64,000 nucleotides of DNA from NCBI RefSeq assembly GCF_019145495.1, contig NZ_JAHSTU010000001.1, positions 1,116,001-1,180,000 on the forward strand. Reading direction: 5' to 3'. The position numbers and the translations under genes are program-made. Shown here piece by piece: positions 17,217-26,152 of this stretch (position 1 is the first letter of the stretch; every line of letters starts with the position of its first letter). This DNA comes from Pseudomonas azerbaijanoccidentalis. Lineage in GTDB: Bacteria; Pseudomonadota; Gammaproteobacteria; Pseudomonadales; Pseudomonadaceae. Below the pieces are notes generated by a model. That model had not been told where the DNA came from. It saw only the letters and a list, made by a program, of their open reading frames with translations, and did not search any database.

Positions 17217-18065
17217 TCAATCCGCTTGCACAGTGGTTTGACGCTGCTCGCCAAGACCGGTAATGCCCAAACGAATGGTTTGCCCCGGGCGCAGGAAGAC
17301 CGGGTCGGGTTTGATCCCAAGCCCGACGCCGGGCGGCGTACCGGTGGAAATCACATCGCCCGGTTGCAGGCTCATGCAACGGCTGAGGTAGGCAATCAGC
17401 TGCGGCACATTGAAGATCAGCGTTCGTGTGTTGCCCTTCTGGTAACGATGCCCGTCAACGTCCAGCCACAGGTCCAGCGCATGCGGATCGGACACTTCAT
17501 CGCGGGTCACCAGCCACGGGCCGAGGGGGCCGAAGGTGTCGAAGCCCTTGCCCTTGTCCCAAGTGCCGCCGCGCTCCAACTGCCACTCACGCTCTGACAC
17601 GTCATTGATCACGCAATAGCCGGCGACATGCTCCATCGCATTGGCTTCGTCGATGTAGCGCCCGCCCTTGCCGATGACCACGCCGAGTTCCACTTCCCAG
17701 TCGGTTTTGCGCGCACCGCGAGGGATCTCGATGTTGTCGTTCGGGCCGCAAATGGCGCTGGTCCATTTGTTGAAGATGATCGGCTCTTTCGGCACTTCCA
17801 TGCCCGACTCGGCGGCGTGGTCGGCGTAGTTCAAACCGATGCAGATGAATTTTCCGACCTGTCCGACGCACGCGCCAATCCGTGGCTGGCCCGGTACGAT
17901 CGGCAGGCTGGCGGGATCAATCGCGGCCAGTGCCGCCAGGCCGGCCGGGGTCAGGGCCTGCCCGGCGATATCCGTGACGTGGGCCGAAAGGTCACGCAGC
18001 TGATTGTCGGCGTCCAGCAGGCCGGGCTTTTCCGAACCTTTTTCGCCATATCGCAACAGTTTCAT
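17217..18065 (-). CDS. FAH-family 2,4-diketo-3-deoxy-sugar-acid hydrolase
   Basis: 282-residue fumarylacetoacetate-hydrolase-fold enzyme. Metal ligands are in DWEVELGVVIG (Glu124/Glu126), with GKFICIGLNYADHAAE, FNKWTSAICGPND and the C-terminal STGTPPGVGLG. Closest described role: 2,4-diketo-3-deoxy-L-fuconate (or -pentonate) hydrolase, splitting the C-C bond to pyruvate plus lactate or glycolate. The neighbouring SDR would make its substrate. It is the last gene of a minus-strand run ALDH–MFS–SDR–FAH; the exact sugar acid is inferred, not shown. Confidence 0.8.
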   Translation of the reverse strand: MKLLRYGEKGSEKPGLLDADNQLRDLSAHVTDIAGQALTPAGLAALAAIDPASLPIVPGQPRIGACVGQVGKFICIGLNYADHAAESGMEVPKEPIIFNKWTSAICGPNDNIEIPRGARKTDWEVELGVVIGKGGRYIDEANAMEHVAGYCVINDVSEREWQLERGGTWDKGKGFDTFGPLGPWLVTRDEVSDPHALDLWLDVDGHRYQKGNTRTLIFNVPQLIAYLSRCMSLQPGDVISTGTPPGVGLGIKPDPVFLRPGQTIRLGITGLGEQRQTTVQAD

Positions 18066-18104
18066 GGGGCTCTCCTGCTTAAACCAAAAATACGAACGCG
18101 GATT

Positions 18105-18845
18105 TCAGATGCTCATGCCGCCATCGATCACGTGCACACCGCCGGTGGTGTACGACGAAGCATCGCTGCCCAGGTACACAGCCAACCGGGCGATTTCTTG
18201 CGCCGTGCCGATCCGGCCCATGGGCTGGCGATCGAGGAATTGCTGGTAGACCTGCGCTTCATCGACGCCCTGTTGTGCGGCTTGGGCAGCGATGCGTTGG
18301 CGCAGCGACGGTGACTCCACGGTGCCGGGGCAGATCGCGTTGCAGCGAATGCCCTGGCCGATGAAATCGGCCGCGACCGCTTTGGTCAGACCGATCACCG
18401 CCGCCTTGCTGGCAGCATAGGCGAACCGGTTGGGCACGCCCTTGACGCTGGAAACCACCGACGACATGTTGATGATCGAGCCGCCGCCCCGCGCCAGCAT
18501 GCCCGGCAGAAACGCGCGGATCATGCGGTACATGGCGGTGGCATTGATGTCCATCGAACGCGCCCAGGCCGCTTCGTCACACTCAAGAATATTGCCGCTG
18601 TGCACGTAGCCGGCGCAGTTGAACAATACATCCAGCGCACCGATGCGCTCACAGGCGTCGCTGATGGCACTGGTCGACGTCACGTCCAGGGTAATCGCGT
18701 TGATGCCTTCGATGCCCGCCAGTGCGTGAATGTCGATGTCACTGGCATACACCTCGGCGCCCGCCTCGGCAAACGCCATGGCACTGGCCAGCCCGATACC
18801 CTGGCCGGCCGCCGTGACCAGTACCCGTTTGTTCTGCAGGTTCAT
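18105..18845 (-). CDS. SDR oxidoreductase, probable 2-keto-3-deoxy-sugar-acid dehydrogenase
   Basis: 246-residue classical short-chain dehydrogenase. The nucleotide-binding glycines are in [10 protein letters not shown] (11-20), the NCAG motif is at 76-79, and the catalytic set is Asn101, Ser128/129, Tyr143 and Lys147 (YAASK). Asp at YASDID after strand 2 suggests NAD(H). It resembles 2-keto-3-deoxy-L-fuconate 4-dehydrogenases, which oxidise the product of aldonate dehydratases to a 2,4-diketo acid. Its ATG overlaps the upstream MFS stop by four bases (ATGA), and a FAH hydrolase follows 39 bases later. Confidence 0.82.
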   Translation of the reverse strand: MNLQNKRVLVTAAGQGIGLASAMAFAEAGAEVYASDIDIHALAGIEGINAITLDVTSTSAISDACERIGALDVLFNCAGYVHSGNILECDEAAWARSMDINATAMYRMIRAFLPGMLARGGGSIINMSSVVSSVKGVPNRFAYAASKAAVIGLTKAVAADFIGQGIRCNAICPGTVESPSLRQRIAAQAAQQGVDEAQVYQQFLDRQPMGRIGTAQEIARLAVYLGSDASSYTTGGVHVIDGGMSI

Positions 18846-20224
18846 GCAGTCTCCAGCTTGGCGTTGGTGGCGGCGGTTTTCGGCGTTCTGCCGAGCATCG
18901 CCGCGGGGATCATCAGGATCAGTCCGCCGCTGACAAACAGGCAGGCTGCCAAAACGTAAGTGCCGTTATTGATATTGCCGGTGAGGTTTTCCGCGACGGC
19001 GGTGATCATCGATCCGGTGAACCCGGACAGATTGCCGATGGCGTTGATCATGCCGATCCCGGCAGCCGCCGCGACACCCGACAGCACGGTGCCTGGCAAG
19101 GTCCAGAAAATCGGCATCAGGCTGAGTATCCCCGAGGCGGCAACGCTGAGAAACAGCACCGAAAGCACCAGGTTGTCGGCGAAGAACGCACTGAGCATCA
19201 GCCCCACGCCGCCGATGAAGGCCGGAATCGCCGCATGCAGCCGACGCTCGCCGGTGCGGTTGGAGTGACGGGCATTGAGCAACATCGCCACCACCGCCAC
19301 TGCGTAAGGAATGGCCGTCAGGAAACCGATGTGCAGGCTGTTGGTGATGCCGGTGCTCTTGATAATCGACGGCATCCAGAACGCCAGGCCATAGAAGCCG
19401 GTGTTGAAGGTCAGCAGGATAAGCACCAGCAGCCACACGCGGGGGTTGAAGAACACTTCGCTCAGGCGTGAAGCCTTGCCTTGGTTGTCGGTTTGCAGAT
19501 TGGCCTTGAGCATGGCTTTTTCCGCCGCCGACAGCCACTTGGCCTTGTCGATGTTGTCGGCCAGGCAGACGATCACCACGAACGCCATGATGATCGAAGG
19601 GATGCCCTCGATGATCAGCATCCACTGCCAACCGGACATGCCGTGCACGCCTTGCATGCTGTTCATCAACCAGCCGGACAGGATACCGCCCAGGGTCAGG
19701 CTGATTGGCATGGCCATCAAGAACCCGGACATCACCCGGCTTTGGCGGTGGGTTGGAAACCAGTAGTTGAGGTAAAGAATCACGCCCGGAAAGAAGCCGG
19801 CTTCACAGATGCCCAGCAAGAAGCGCAACGTGTAGAACATCGTGCTCGATTCGATGTGGAAGAAGCCCGCCAACGGAACGGTGTAGGCCACGGCCATGGA
19901 GATCACCGCCCAGCTCAACATGATCCGGGCAATCCAGAATCGTGCGCCGAAGCGATGCAGCAACAGGTTGCTCGGCACTTCGAACAGGAAGTAGCCCCAG
20001 AAAAACATGCTCGCGCCCAAGGCATAGATGGTGTTGCTGAATTGCAGCTCGTTGAGCATGTCGAGCTTGGCAAAGCCGATGTTGACGCGGTCCAGGTACG
20101 CCGCCATGTAGCACAGCAGCAGGACAGGCAGGATGCGCCAGATGACTTTGCGGTAGGTCCGGTCTTCAAAATCGAGTTGGCTGGCTTGCGCCTGCGCGGG
20201 CAAATGCTCGGATATCGTTTGCAT
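18842..20224 (-). CDS. MFS transporter, anion:cation symporter family
   Basis: 460-residue transporter with 12 membrane segments. It belongs to the ACS branch (tartrate, galactonate, phthalate carriers), shown by YLDRVNIGFAKLDM, FFWGYFLFEVPSNLLLHRFG and LGICEAGFFPGVILYLNYWF. It probably imports the sugar acid used by the surrounding enzymes, because no sugar dehydrogenase or lactonase is encoded here. The start is set at 20224, after AGGGG. It is four-base overlapped with the SDR gene and 91 bases downstream of the aldehyde dehydrogenase. Confidence 0.87.
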   Translation of the reverse strand: MQTISEHLPAQAQASQLDFEDRTYRKVIWRILPVLLLCYMAAYLDRVNIGFAKLDMLNELQFSNTIYALGASMFFWGYFLFEVPSNLLLHRFGARFWIARIMLSWAVISMAVAYTVPLAGFFHIESSTMFYTLRFLLGICEAGFFPGVILYLNYWFPTHRQSRVMSGFLMAMPISLTLGGILSGWLMNSMQGVHGMSGWQWMLIIEGIPSIIMAFVVIVCLADNIDKAKWLSAAEKAMLKANLQTDNQGKASRLSEVFFNPRVWLLVLILLTFNTGFYGLAFWMPSIIKSTGITNSLHIGFLTAIPYAVAVVAMLLNARHSNRTGERRLHAAIPAFIGGVGLMLSAFFADNLVLSVLFLSVAASGILSLMPIFWTLPGTVLSGVAAAAGIGMINAIGNLSGFTGSMITAVAENLTGNINNGTYVLAACLFVSGGLILMIPAAMLGRTPKTAATNAKLETA

Positions 20225-20315
20225 GGAGGTAACCCCTGGGCATGTGGACATGCCTGATTGTTTTTATCGAATGGGTCACGCCGAGCGAGCAGTTCGCCCG
20301 GCGGTAAAGCGATGG

Positions 20316-21896
20316 CTAGAGTGCCTGGGCGGTTTTTTCTCCGTTAACCAGGCGCGTCAGCCCCAGTGGGTTGCTGTTCTTCAGGGCCTCGGGGAGCAAG
20401 GCATCGGGGAAATTCTGGTAGCACACCGGGCGCAAAAAGCGCTCGATGGCCAGGGTGCCCACCGAGGTGCCACGGGCATCGGACGTTGCCGGCCAGGGAC
20501 CGCCGTGGACCATCGCGTCACACACTTCCACGCCGGTGGGGTAGCCGTTGATCAACACGCGGCCAACCTTTTGCTCCAGCACCGCCACCAGGTCCGCGGC
20601 CTGTTCCAGCTCGGCCGCTTCGCCCAGCAGGGTGGCGGTCAGTTGCCCGCGCAAGCCCTGCAACGCCGCCAGCAACTCGGCGCGATCTGCCACCTCAACC
20701 ACCACGGTGGCCGGGCCAAAGATTTCTTCCTGCAACAGCTCATTGCCGGTCAACAACAGGCTGACATCGGCCTTGAACAATTGCGCCTGCGCCTGATGCC
20801 CCTGTTGCGCCTGCCCCGCCAGATGCGTGATCTGCGGATGCGCCAGCAAGGAATCGCAACCCTGCTCATAGCTGCGCAGGCCGCCAGCATTGAGCATGGT
20901 TTGCGCCGGTTGATCGGCCATCAAGGTACTGAGCGTCTGCACAAATGCAGTGAACGCCGGTGAGCGAATACCAATGACCAAACCGGGGTTGGTGCAGAAC
21001 TGACCCGCACCCATCACCACCGAAGCTGCCAACTCAGCGGCAATGCGTTCGCCACGCACCTGCAAGGCCTGCGGCAACACCAGTACCGGGTTGATGCTGC
21101 TCATTTCGGCGAACACCGGAATCGGTTGTGGGCGCGCGGCGGCCATGTCACACAGCGCCCGTCCCCCTTTTAGCGACCCGGTGAAACCCACCGCCTGAAT
21201 CAACGGATGCTTGACCAGTGCTTCACCGACGCCGGCACCGAAAATCATATTGAACACGCCCGCAGGCATCGCGGTTTTTTCAGCGGCGCGGATGATCGCT
21301 TCGGCCACTCGTTCGGCCGTCGCCATGTGCCCGCTGTGCGCCTTGAACACCACTGGGCAACCGGCCGCCAATGCGGCGGCGGTGTCACCACCGGCCGTGG
21401 AGAACGCCAAGGGAAAATTGCTGGCACCGAACACCGCCACCGGCCCGACACCCAGTTGACACTGGCGCAGATCGCCGCGAGGCAATGGCTTGCGTTCAGG
21501 CATCGGCAGATCAATGCGGGCACCGTAGAAATCACCGCGACGCAAGGTCTGCGCAAACAAGCGCATCTGACCGCTGGTACGGGCTCTTTCACCCTGAATA
21601 CGCGCCGCCGGCAATGCGGTTTCCTGGCAAACCAGGCTGATGAAATCTTCGCCCAGTGCATCCAGTTCGGCCGCGATGGCCTCAAGGAATTGCGCTCGAC
21701 GCTCGGCAGCCAAATGGCGGTAGATCGGGTAGGCCTGATGGGCTGCTTGGGCGGCCGCGTCCACTTCTTCGGCCGTGGCTTGTATGAATGCGGTCGGCAG
21801 TGCTTGACCGGTAGTCGCGTCAACGCTGTGCAGCATCACCGAGCCGACGGCGCTGCGGCCACCGGCGATGAAATTGTGTCCGGACAGTTCGGGCAT
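20316..21896 (-). CDS. 2,5-dioxovalerate (KGSA) dehydrogenase-type aldehyde dehydrogenase
   Basis: 526-residue NAD(P)-dependent aldehyde dehydrogenase of the class that oxidises 2-oxoglutarate semialdehyde to 2-oxoglutarate. Landmarks: VGPVAVFGASNFPLAFST, GCPVVFKAHSGH, the glutamate in PVFAEMSSINPV and the nucleophile in GAGQFCTNPG (Cys near 300). The C-terminal PTGVEVCDAMVHGGPWPAT is typical of this class. The start is at 21896 (AGGAG). An ATAAC-N5-GTTAT dyad lies 87 bases upstream. It is the final step of the dehydration route begun by the genes at 23090 and 24320. Confidence 0.88.
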   Translation of the reverse strand: MPELSGHNFIAGGRSAVGSVMLHSVDATTGQALPTAFIQATAEEVDAAAQAAHQAYPIYRHLAAERRAQFLEAIAAELDALGEDFISLVCQETALPAARIQGERARTSGQMRLFAQTLRRGDFYGARIDLPMPERKPLPRGDLRQCQLGVGPVAVFGASNFPLAFSTAGGDTAAALAAGCPVVFKAHSGHMATAERVAEAIIRAAEKTAMPAGVFNMIFGAGVGEALVKHPLIQAVGFTGSLKGGRALCDMAAARPQPIPVFAEMSSINPVLVLPQALQVRGERIAAELAASVVMGAGQFCTNPGLVIGIRSPAFTAFVQTLSTLMADQPAQTMLNAGGLRSYEQGCDSLLAHPQITHLAGQAQQGHQAQAQLFKADVSLLLTGNELLQEEIFGPATVVVEVADRAELLAALQGLRGQLTATLLGEAAELEQAADLVAVLEQKVGRVLINGYPTGVEVCDAMVHGGPWPATSDARGTSVGTLAIERFLRPVCYQNFPDALLPEALKNSNPLGLTRLVNGEKTAQAL

Positions 21897-21980
21897 GACA
21901 GTCTCCTGACCCTGATTGGAAGCTGGTCGATACTCTACTGTCGTGAACCGATTCTTTCCCAATGGCATTTTTGGATTAAC

Positions 21981-21999
21981 CGATAACGGATCGTTATCG
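21981..21999. promoter_or_regulatory. Operator dyad upstream of the KGSA dehydrogenase gene
   Basis: CGATAACG–GAT–CGTTATCG is a perfect 8-3-8 inverted repeat between the LysR stop and the aldehyde dehydrogenase start. Its core ATAAC-N5-GTTAT (21983-21997) recurs at 22996-23010. Confidence 0.75.
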
Positions 22000-22024
22000 A
22001 AATGCACCAAGGGTTTTGCGCGTT

Positions 22025-22975
22025 TCAACTGGCCGAATCACGGGCCAATCGCGCGTTCTCCTTGAGAATTTCGGCAAACTCCAGCGCCGCGCCAACCAAC
22101 GGCTCGCCTTTGCGGGTGAGGATGCCGTAATCCTGTGGAACCAGGTGCAACGGCGTGTCGAGGGTTTTCAGCTGACCGCTGTCGAGCAGCGGATGGACCA
22201 TCGCATTGGGCAACATGCCGATCATGGGCCCGCGCTGCAAAACCTGAAGGAAGGTCTGCATGGAAATGGTGTCGACGGTGTTGCGCGGCATCCCGACCCC
22301 GGCTTCGGCAAAGGCCAGTTCCATGCGTGCGCGAATCGGCGTACCGACCGGGTAGAGAATCCACGGCAGGTCCACCAGCTGCTGCAACGACGTCGGGCCG
22401 GCGTCGGCCAATGGATGGCGATTGTTGACCACGATGCAGAACGGTTCGGGCGCCAGCGGCTGAAAGTCATAGCGTTGCTGCTGGCTCTGATCGGTGAAGC
22501 GTGCAACAGCCAGGTCGAGCTTCTTCTCTTCGAGCATTTCCATCAGGTGATTACTGGTTTGCTCCACCACTTCGATCGACAGCAGTGGCGAGCGCTGCTT
22601 GATCTGCAAAATGGCTTCGGGCAAGGCGACCGCGGTCGCCGCGAAAATTCCGCCGACCTTGAGATGACCATGCCCGCCTTCGCGCAGGCTGCTGATTTGC
22701 TCGACGAACGAGCGCGCATCGTTCAAGGCAATCTGCGCATAGCGCAGCACATGTTCGCCCAGCGCCGTGGGCGGCATGCTCCGTGGCTGGCGCTCGAACA
22801 GGGCAAAGCCCAACAGGCTTTCGATTTCCTTGAGCATCTTGCTGATGGCCGGCTGGCTCAGGTTCATCTGTTGGGCCGCCAAATGCATGTTGCGTGTGCG
22901 CCCCAACGTGTCGATCAGCAGCAAATGCCTGAATTTGAGCCAACCGCAGAAGCTGGAAAAGGACAGTTCTGACAT
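22025..22975 (-). CDS. LysR-family regulator of the sugar-acid cluster
   Basis: 316-residue LTTR with the GbpR/PcaQ-type N-terminus, where the helix-turn-helix begins after about 15 extra residues (FRHLLLIDTLGRTRNMHLAA, MNLSQPAISKMLKEIESLLG). The effector domain follows (HLKVGGIFAATAVALPEAI, ILYPVGTPIRARMELAF). It sits between the two catabolic arms: one operon diverges at 23090 and the other lies downstream on its own strand. Identical dyads in front of both arms are its likely binding sites. The inducer is presumably the sugar acid or its keto-deoxy product. Confidence 0.88.
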   Translation of the reverse strand: MSELSFSSFCGWLKFRHLLLIDTLGRTRNMHLAAQQMNLSQPAISKMLKEIESLLGFALFERQPRSMPPTALGEHVLRYAQIALNDARSFVEQISSLREGGHGHLKVGGIFAATAVALPEAILQIKQRSPLLSIEVVEQTSNHLMEMLEEKKLDLAVARFTDQSQQQRYDFQPLAPEPFCIVVNNRHPLADAGPTSLQQLVDLPWILYPVGTPIRARMELAFAEAGVGMPRNTVDTISMQTFLQVLQRGPMIGMLPNAMVHPLLDSGQLKTLDTPLHLVPQDYGILTRKGEPLVGAALEFAEILKENARLARDSAS

Positions 22976-22995
22976 GTGCGTTCCTCGACGAGGTA

Positions 22996-23010
22996 ATAAC
23001 CTGGCGTTAT
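22996..23010. promoter_or_regulatory. Operator dyad in the LysR / dehydratase divergent promoter
   Basis: ATAAC-CTGGC-GTTAT, followed by CGAA as in the copy at 21983. It is 21 bases upstream of the LysR start and 80 bases upstream of the FAH-type dehydratase, so it could serve both autoregulation and activation. Confidence 0.7.
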
Positions 23011-23089
23011 CGAATACTGAATATATCTCATTGGAGTTTATCGACTGCCCGCCCTAGCGTGAAGGCTTTACGAACCAGGAAGATTCGCC

Positions 23090-24271
23090 ATGTCGCTAAT
23101 GCTTACTCCCGAAAACACACTGCCGGTCGATGGCGTGGCCGGTACTTTGATCGGTCGCGCCTGGGTTCCGGGCACGATCGCCGGGCCTTCGCCGATTGTC
23201 CTGCGCGCCGATGGCGTGTTCGACCTGTCGGATCGTTTCGCGACACTCAGTGACTTGCTGGAATCAGACGCACCGCTGGCAGCCGTGCGGCAGACACCGG
23301 GGACGTTCATTGCCAGCCTCGAAGAACTGCTGGCCAACACCGGTCCCGATGCCGATCCGTCAAAACCGCACTTGCTGCCTCCGCTGGATCTGCAAGTGAT
23401 CAAAGCCGCCGGTGTCACCTTTGCCGCCAGCATGATCGAGCGCGTGATCGAAGAGCAGGCCGGCGGTGACGCGGCAAAAGCCGAAGCCGTGCGAGCCACC
23501 GTGCACGCCGTGATCGGCGACAACCTGCGCTCGATCGTTCCGGGCTCCGAGCAGGCCATGCGTTTGAAAGCCCTGCTGATTGAGCAAGGCATGTGGTCGC
23601 AATACCTGGAAGTCGGCATCGGCCCGGACGCAGAAATTTTCACCAAGGCCCCGGTGCTCGCCGCCGTCGGCAGCGGCAACCGGATCGGCATTCACCCAGG
23701 TTCGCAGTGGAACAACCCGGAGCCGGAAGTGGTGCTGGCGGTGAACAGCCGTGGGCAGATCCATGGCGCAACGCTGGGCAACGACGTCAACCTGCGGGAT
23801 TTCGAAGGCCGTAGCGCGCTGCTGCTGAGCAAGGCCAAGGACAACAATGCGTCCTGCTCGATCGGGCCGTTCATTCGCCTGTTCGACGAGCAATTCAGCC
23901 TCGATGATGTGCGGGCCTGCGTGGTCGATCTGCAGGTACAGGGCGAAGACGGTTACCGCATGCACGGCTCCAGCTCCATGAGCCAGATCAGCCGAGACCC
24001 GCAGGACCTGGCCGGCCAGACGTTGAATGCCAATCACCAATATCCCGATGGTTTTCTGCTGTTTCTCGGTACCCTGTTCGCCCCCACCGAAGATCGCGAT
24101 CATGTCGGCAGCGGATTCACCCACAAACTGGGTGACCGGGTCAGCATCAGCAGCCCGTTGCTGGGCAGCCTGCACAACCAGGTGACCCACAGCTGCGAGG
24201 CCACGCCGTGGACCTTTGGCGTCAGCGCGTTGCTGCGCAACCTCGCGTCTCGGGGACTGCTCGCCCGCTGA
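23090..24271 (+). CDS. FAH-superfamily 2-keto-3-deoxy-pentonate dehydratase (XylX/AraD1-like)
   Basis: 393-residue member of the FAH superfamily, longer than the hydrolase at 17217 and of the XylX-like length class. It carries LDLQVIKAAGVTFAASMIER, the metal site VGSGNRIGIHPGSQWNNPEPE and NDVNLRDFEGRSALLLSKAKD. Related enzymes dehydrate 2-keto-3-deoxy-pentonates to 2-oxoglutarate semialdehyde in Weimberg-type pathways. Fits the adjacent dehydratase (24320) and KGSA dehydrogenase (21896). Which stereoisomer is used cannot be told from sequence. First gene of a two-gene plus-strand operon. Confidence 0.75.
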   Translation: MSLMLTPENTLPVDGVAGTLIGRAWVPGTIAGPSPIVLRADGVFDLSDRFATLSDLLESDAPLAAVRQTPGTFIASLEELLANTGPDADPSKPHLLPPLDLQVIKAAGVTFAASMIERVIEEQAGGDAAKAEAVRATVHAVIGDNLRSIVPGSEQAMRLKALLIEQGMWSQYLEVGIGPDAEIFTKAPVLAAVGSGNRIGIHPGSQWNNPEPEVVLAVNSRGQIHGATLGNDVNLRDFEGRSALLLSKAKDNNASCSIGPFIRLFDEQFSLDDVRACVVDLQVQGEDGYRMHGSSSMSQISRDPQDLAGQTLNANHQYPDGFLLFLGTLFAPTEDRDHVGSGFTHKLGDRVSISSPLLGSLHNQVTHSCEATPWTFGVSALLRNLASRGLLAR

Positions 24272-24319
24272 AGCCGCAACAGATTGTCGATTCATCCAAT
24301 TACAAGAGAGACCTGAATC

Positions 24320-26107
24320 ATGAGTGACACCCCAAAGCGCCGCCTGCGCAGCGAGCAGTGGTTCAACGACCCTGCCCACGCGGACATGACTGCCCTGTAC
24401 GTCGAACGCTACATGAACTACGGGATGACCCGTGAAGAACTGCAATCGGGCCGTCCGATCATCGGCATCGCCCAGACCGGCAGCGACCTGACCCCGTGCA
24501 ACCGCCATCACCTGGAACTGGCGCAACGGGTCAAGGCCGGCATCCGCGATGCCGGGGGCATTCCCATGGAGTTCCCGGTGCACCCGATTGCCGAGCAGTC
24601 GCGCCGTCCGACCGCCGCACTCGACCGCAACCTGGCGTATCTGGGACTGGTAGAGATCCTGCACGGCTACCCGCTCGACGGCGTGGTGCTCACCACCGGT
24701 TGTGACAAAACTACCCCCGCCTGCCTGATGGCCGCGGCGACCACCGACCTGCCTTCCATCGTCCTGTCTGGAGGGCCGATGCTCGACGGCCACCACAAAG
24801 GTGAGCTGATCGGTTCCGGGACCGTGCTGTGGCATGCGCGCAACCTGATGGCTGCCGGGGAAATCGACTACGAAGGCTTCATGGAAATGACCACGGCAGC
24901 GTCGCCTTCTGTGGGCCACTGCAACACCATGGGCACGGCATTGTCGATGAACGCACTGGCCGAAGCCCTGGGCATGTCGTTGCCCGGTTGCGCGAGCATT
25001 CCGGCGCCGTACCGTGAACGTGGGCAAATGGCCTACGCCACAGGCAAGCGCATCTGCGATCTGGTGATGCAGGACGTACGCCCGTCGCAAATCATGACCC
25101 GCGAAGCATTCGAGAACGCCATCGCCGTGGCCTCGGCATTGGGCGCATCGAGCAACTGCCCGCCGCACTTGATCGCCATCGCCCGGCACATGGGCGTCGA
25201 ACTGAGCCTCGACGACTGGCAACGCATCGGCGAAGACGTGCCGCTGCTGGTCAACTGCATGCCGGCGGGCAAGTACCTGGGCGAAGGCTTCCACCGCGCG
25301 GGCGGTGTGCCGGCGGTCATGCACGAACTGCAAAAGGCCGGGCGCCTGCACGAAGACTGCGCCACGGTCAGCGGCAAAACCATCGGCGAGATCGTCAGCA
25401 GCACGCTGACCAGCAACGCCGACGTAATCTACCCGTTCGAAACCCCGCTCAAGCACCGTGCCGGTTTCATTGTGCTGAGCGGTAACTTCTTCGATAGCGC
25501 GATCATGAAAATGTCGGTGGTGGGCGAAGCGTTTCGCAAGACGTACCTGTCCGAACCTGGCGCGGAAAACAGCTTCGAAGCGCGCGCCATCGTGTTCGAA
25601 GGTCCGGAGGACTACCACGCCCGCATCGACGATCCGGCACTGGATATCGACGAGCGCTGCATCCTGGTGATTCGTGGCGCCGGCACCGTGGGTTATCCCG
25701 GCAGTGCCGAAGTGGTGAACATGGCCCCGCCGGCGGCGCTGATCAAGCAGGGCATCGACTCCCTGCCCTGCCTGGGCGACGGTCGCCAAAGCGGCACCTC
25801 GGCCAGCCCGTCGATTCTCAACATGTCCCCGGAAGCCGCCGTGGGGGGTGGCCTGGCGCTGCTCAAAACCAACGACCGCCTGCGTGTGGACCTCAACGCC
25901 AGGTCGGTCAACCTGTTGGTCGATGAAGCTGAAATGGAACGCCGTCGCGCCGCATGGACGCCGAACATCCCGGCCTCACAAACCCCGTGGCAGGAACTCT
26001 ACCGGCAGCTGGTCGGGCAACTGTCCACCGGCGGCTGCCTGGAACCGGCCACCCTGCACTTGCGAGTGATCGCCCGCAGCGGTGGCGAGCCCCGGCATTC
26101 GCACTGA
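24320..26107 (+). CDS. IlvD/Edd-family sugar-acid dehydratase
   Basis: 595-residue Fe-S dehydratase. Conserved cysteines and motifs are GIAQTGSDLTPCNRHH, TGCDKTTPACLMAA (near 127) and GHCNTMGTALSMN (near 200), with SGTSASPSILNMSPEAA near the C-terminus. Length and motifs match the aldonate branch (L-arabonate, D-xylonate, L-fuconate dehydratases), not IlvD. It would convert an aldonate to the 2-keto-3-deoxy acid that both exit routes in this cluster share. It follows the FAH-type dehydratase by 48 bases, with AAGAGAG upstream. Confidence 0.85.
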   Translation: MSDTPKRRLRSEQWFNDPAHADMTALYVERYMNYGMTREELQSGRPIIGIAQTGSDLTPCNRHHLELAQRVKAGIRDAGGIPMEFPVHPIAEQSRRPTAALDRNLAYLGLVEILHGYPLDGVVLTTGCDKTTPACLMAAATTDLPSIVLSGGPMLDGHHKGELIGSGTVLWHARNLMAAGEIDYEGFMEMTTAASPSVGHCNTMGTALSMNALAEALGMSLPGCASIPAPYRERGQMAYATGKRICDLVMQDVRPSQIMTREAFENAIAVASALGASSNCPPHLIAIARHMGVELSLDDWQRIGEDVPLLVNCMPAGKYLGEGFHRAGGVPAVMHELQKAGRLHEDCATVSGKTIGEIVSSTLTSNADVIYPFETPLKHRAGFIVLSGNFFDSAIMKMSVVGEAFRKTYLSEPGAENSFEARAIVFEGPEDYHARIDDPALDIDERCILVIRGAGTVGYPGSAEVVNMAPPAALIKQGIDSLPCLGDGRQSGTSASPSILNMSPEAAVGGGLALLKTNDRLRVDLNARSVNLLVDEAEMERRRAAWTPNIPASQTPWQELYRQLVGQLSTGGCLEPATLHLRVIARSGGEPRHSH

Positions 26108-26118
26108 CCGGCCCGTGA

Positions 26119-26150
26119 GCGTCCGGCTAACCGATGAGTTAGCTGGACGC
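26119..26150. terminator. Bidirectional terminator between convergent genes
   Basis: GCGTCCGGCTAA–CCGATGAG–TTAGCTGGACGC forms a 12-bp stem with one G·T pair between the dehydratase stop (26107) and the transporter stop (26153). There is no long T tract. Confidence 0.65.
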
Positions 26151-26152
26151 CA

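Noticed and set aside
23360..25789. 809-codon open frame antisense to the two dehydratase genes
   Set aside because: Spans two genes and their gap, rich in His/Arg/Gln as expected from antisense codons; no ribosome site or domain.
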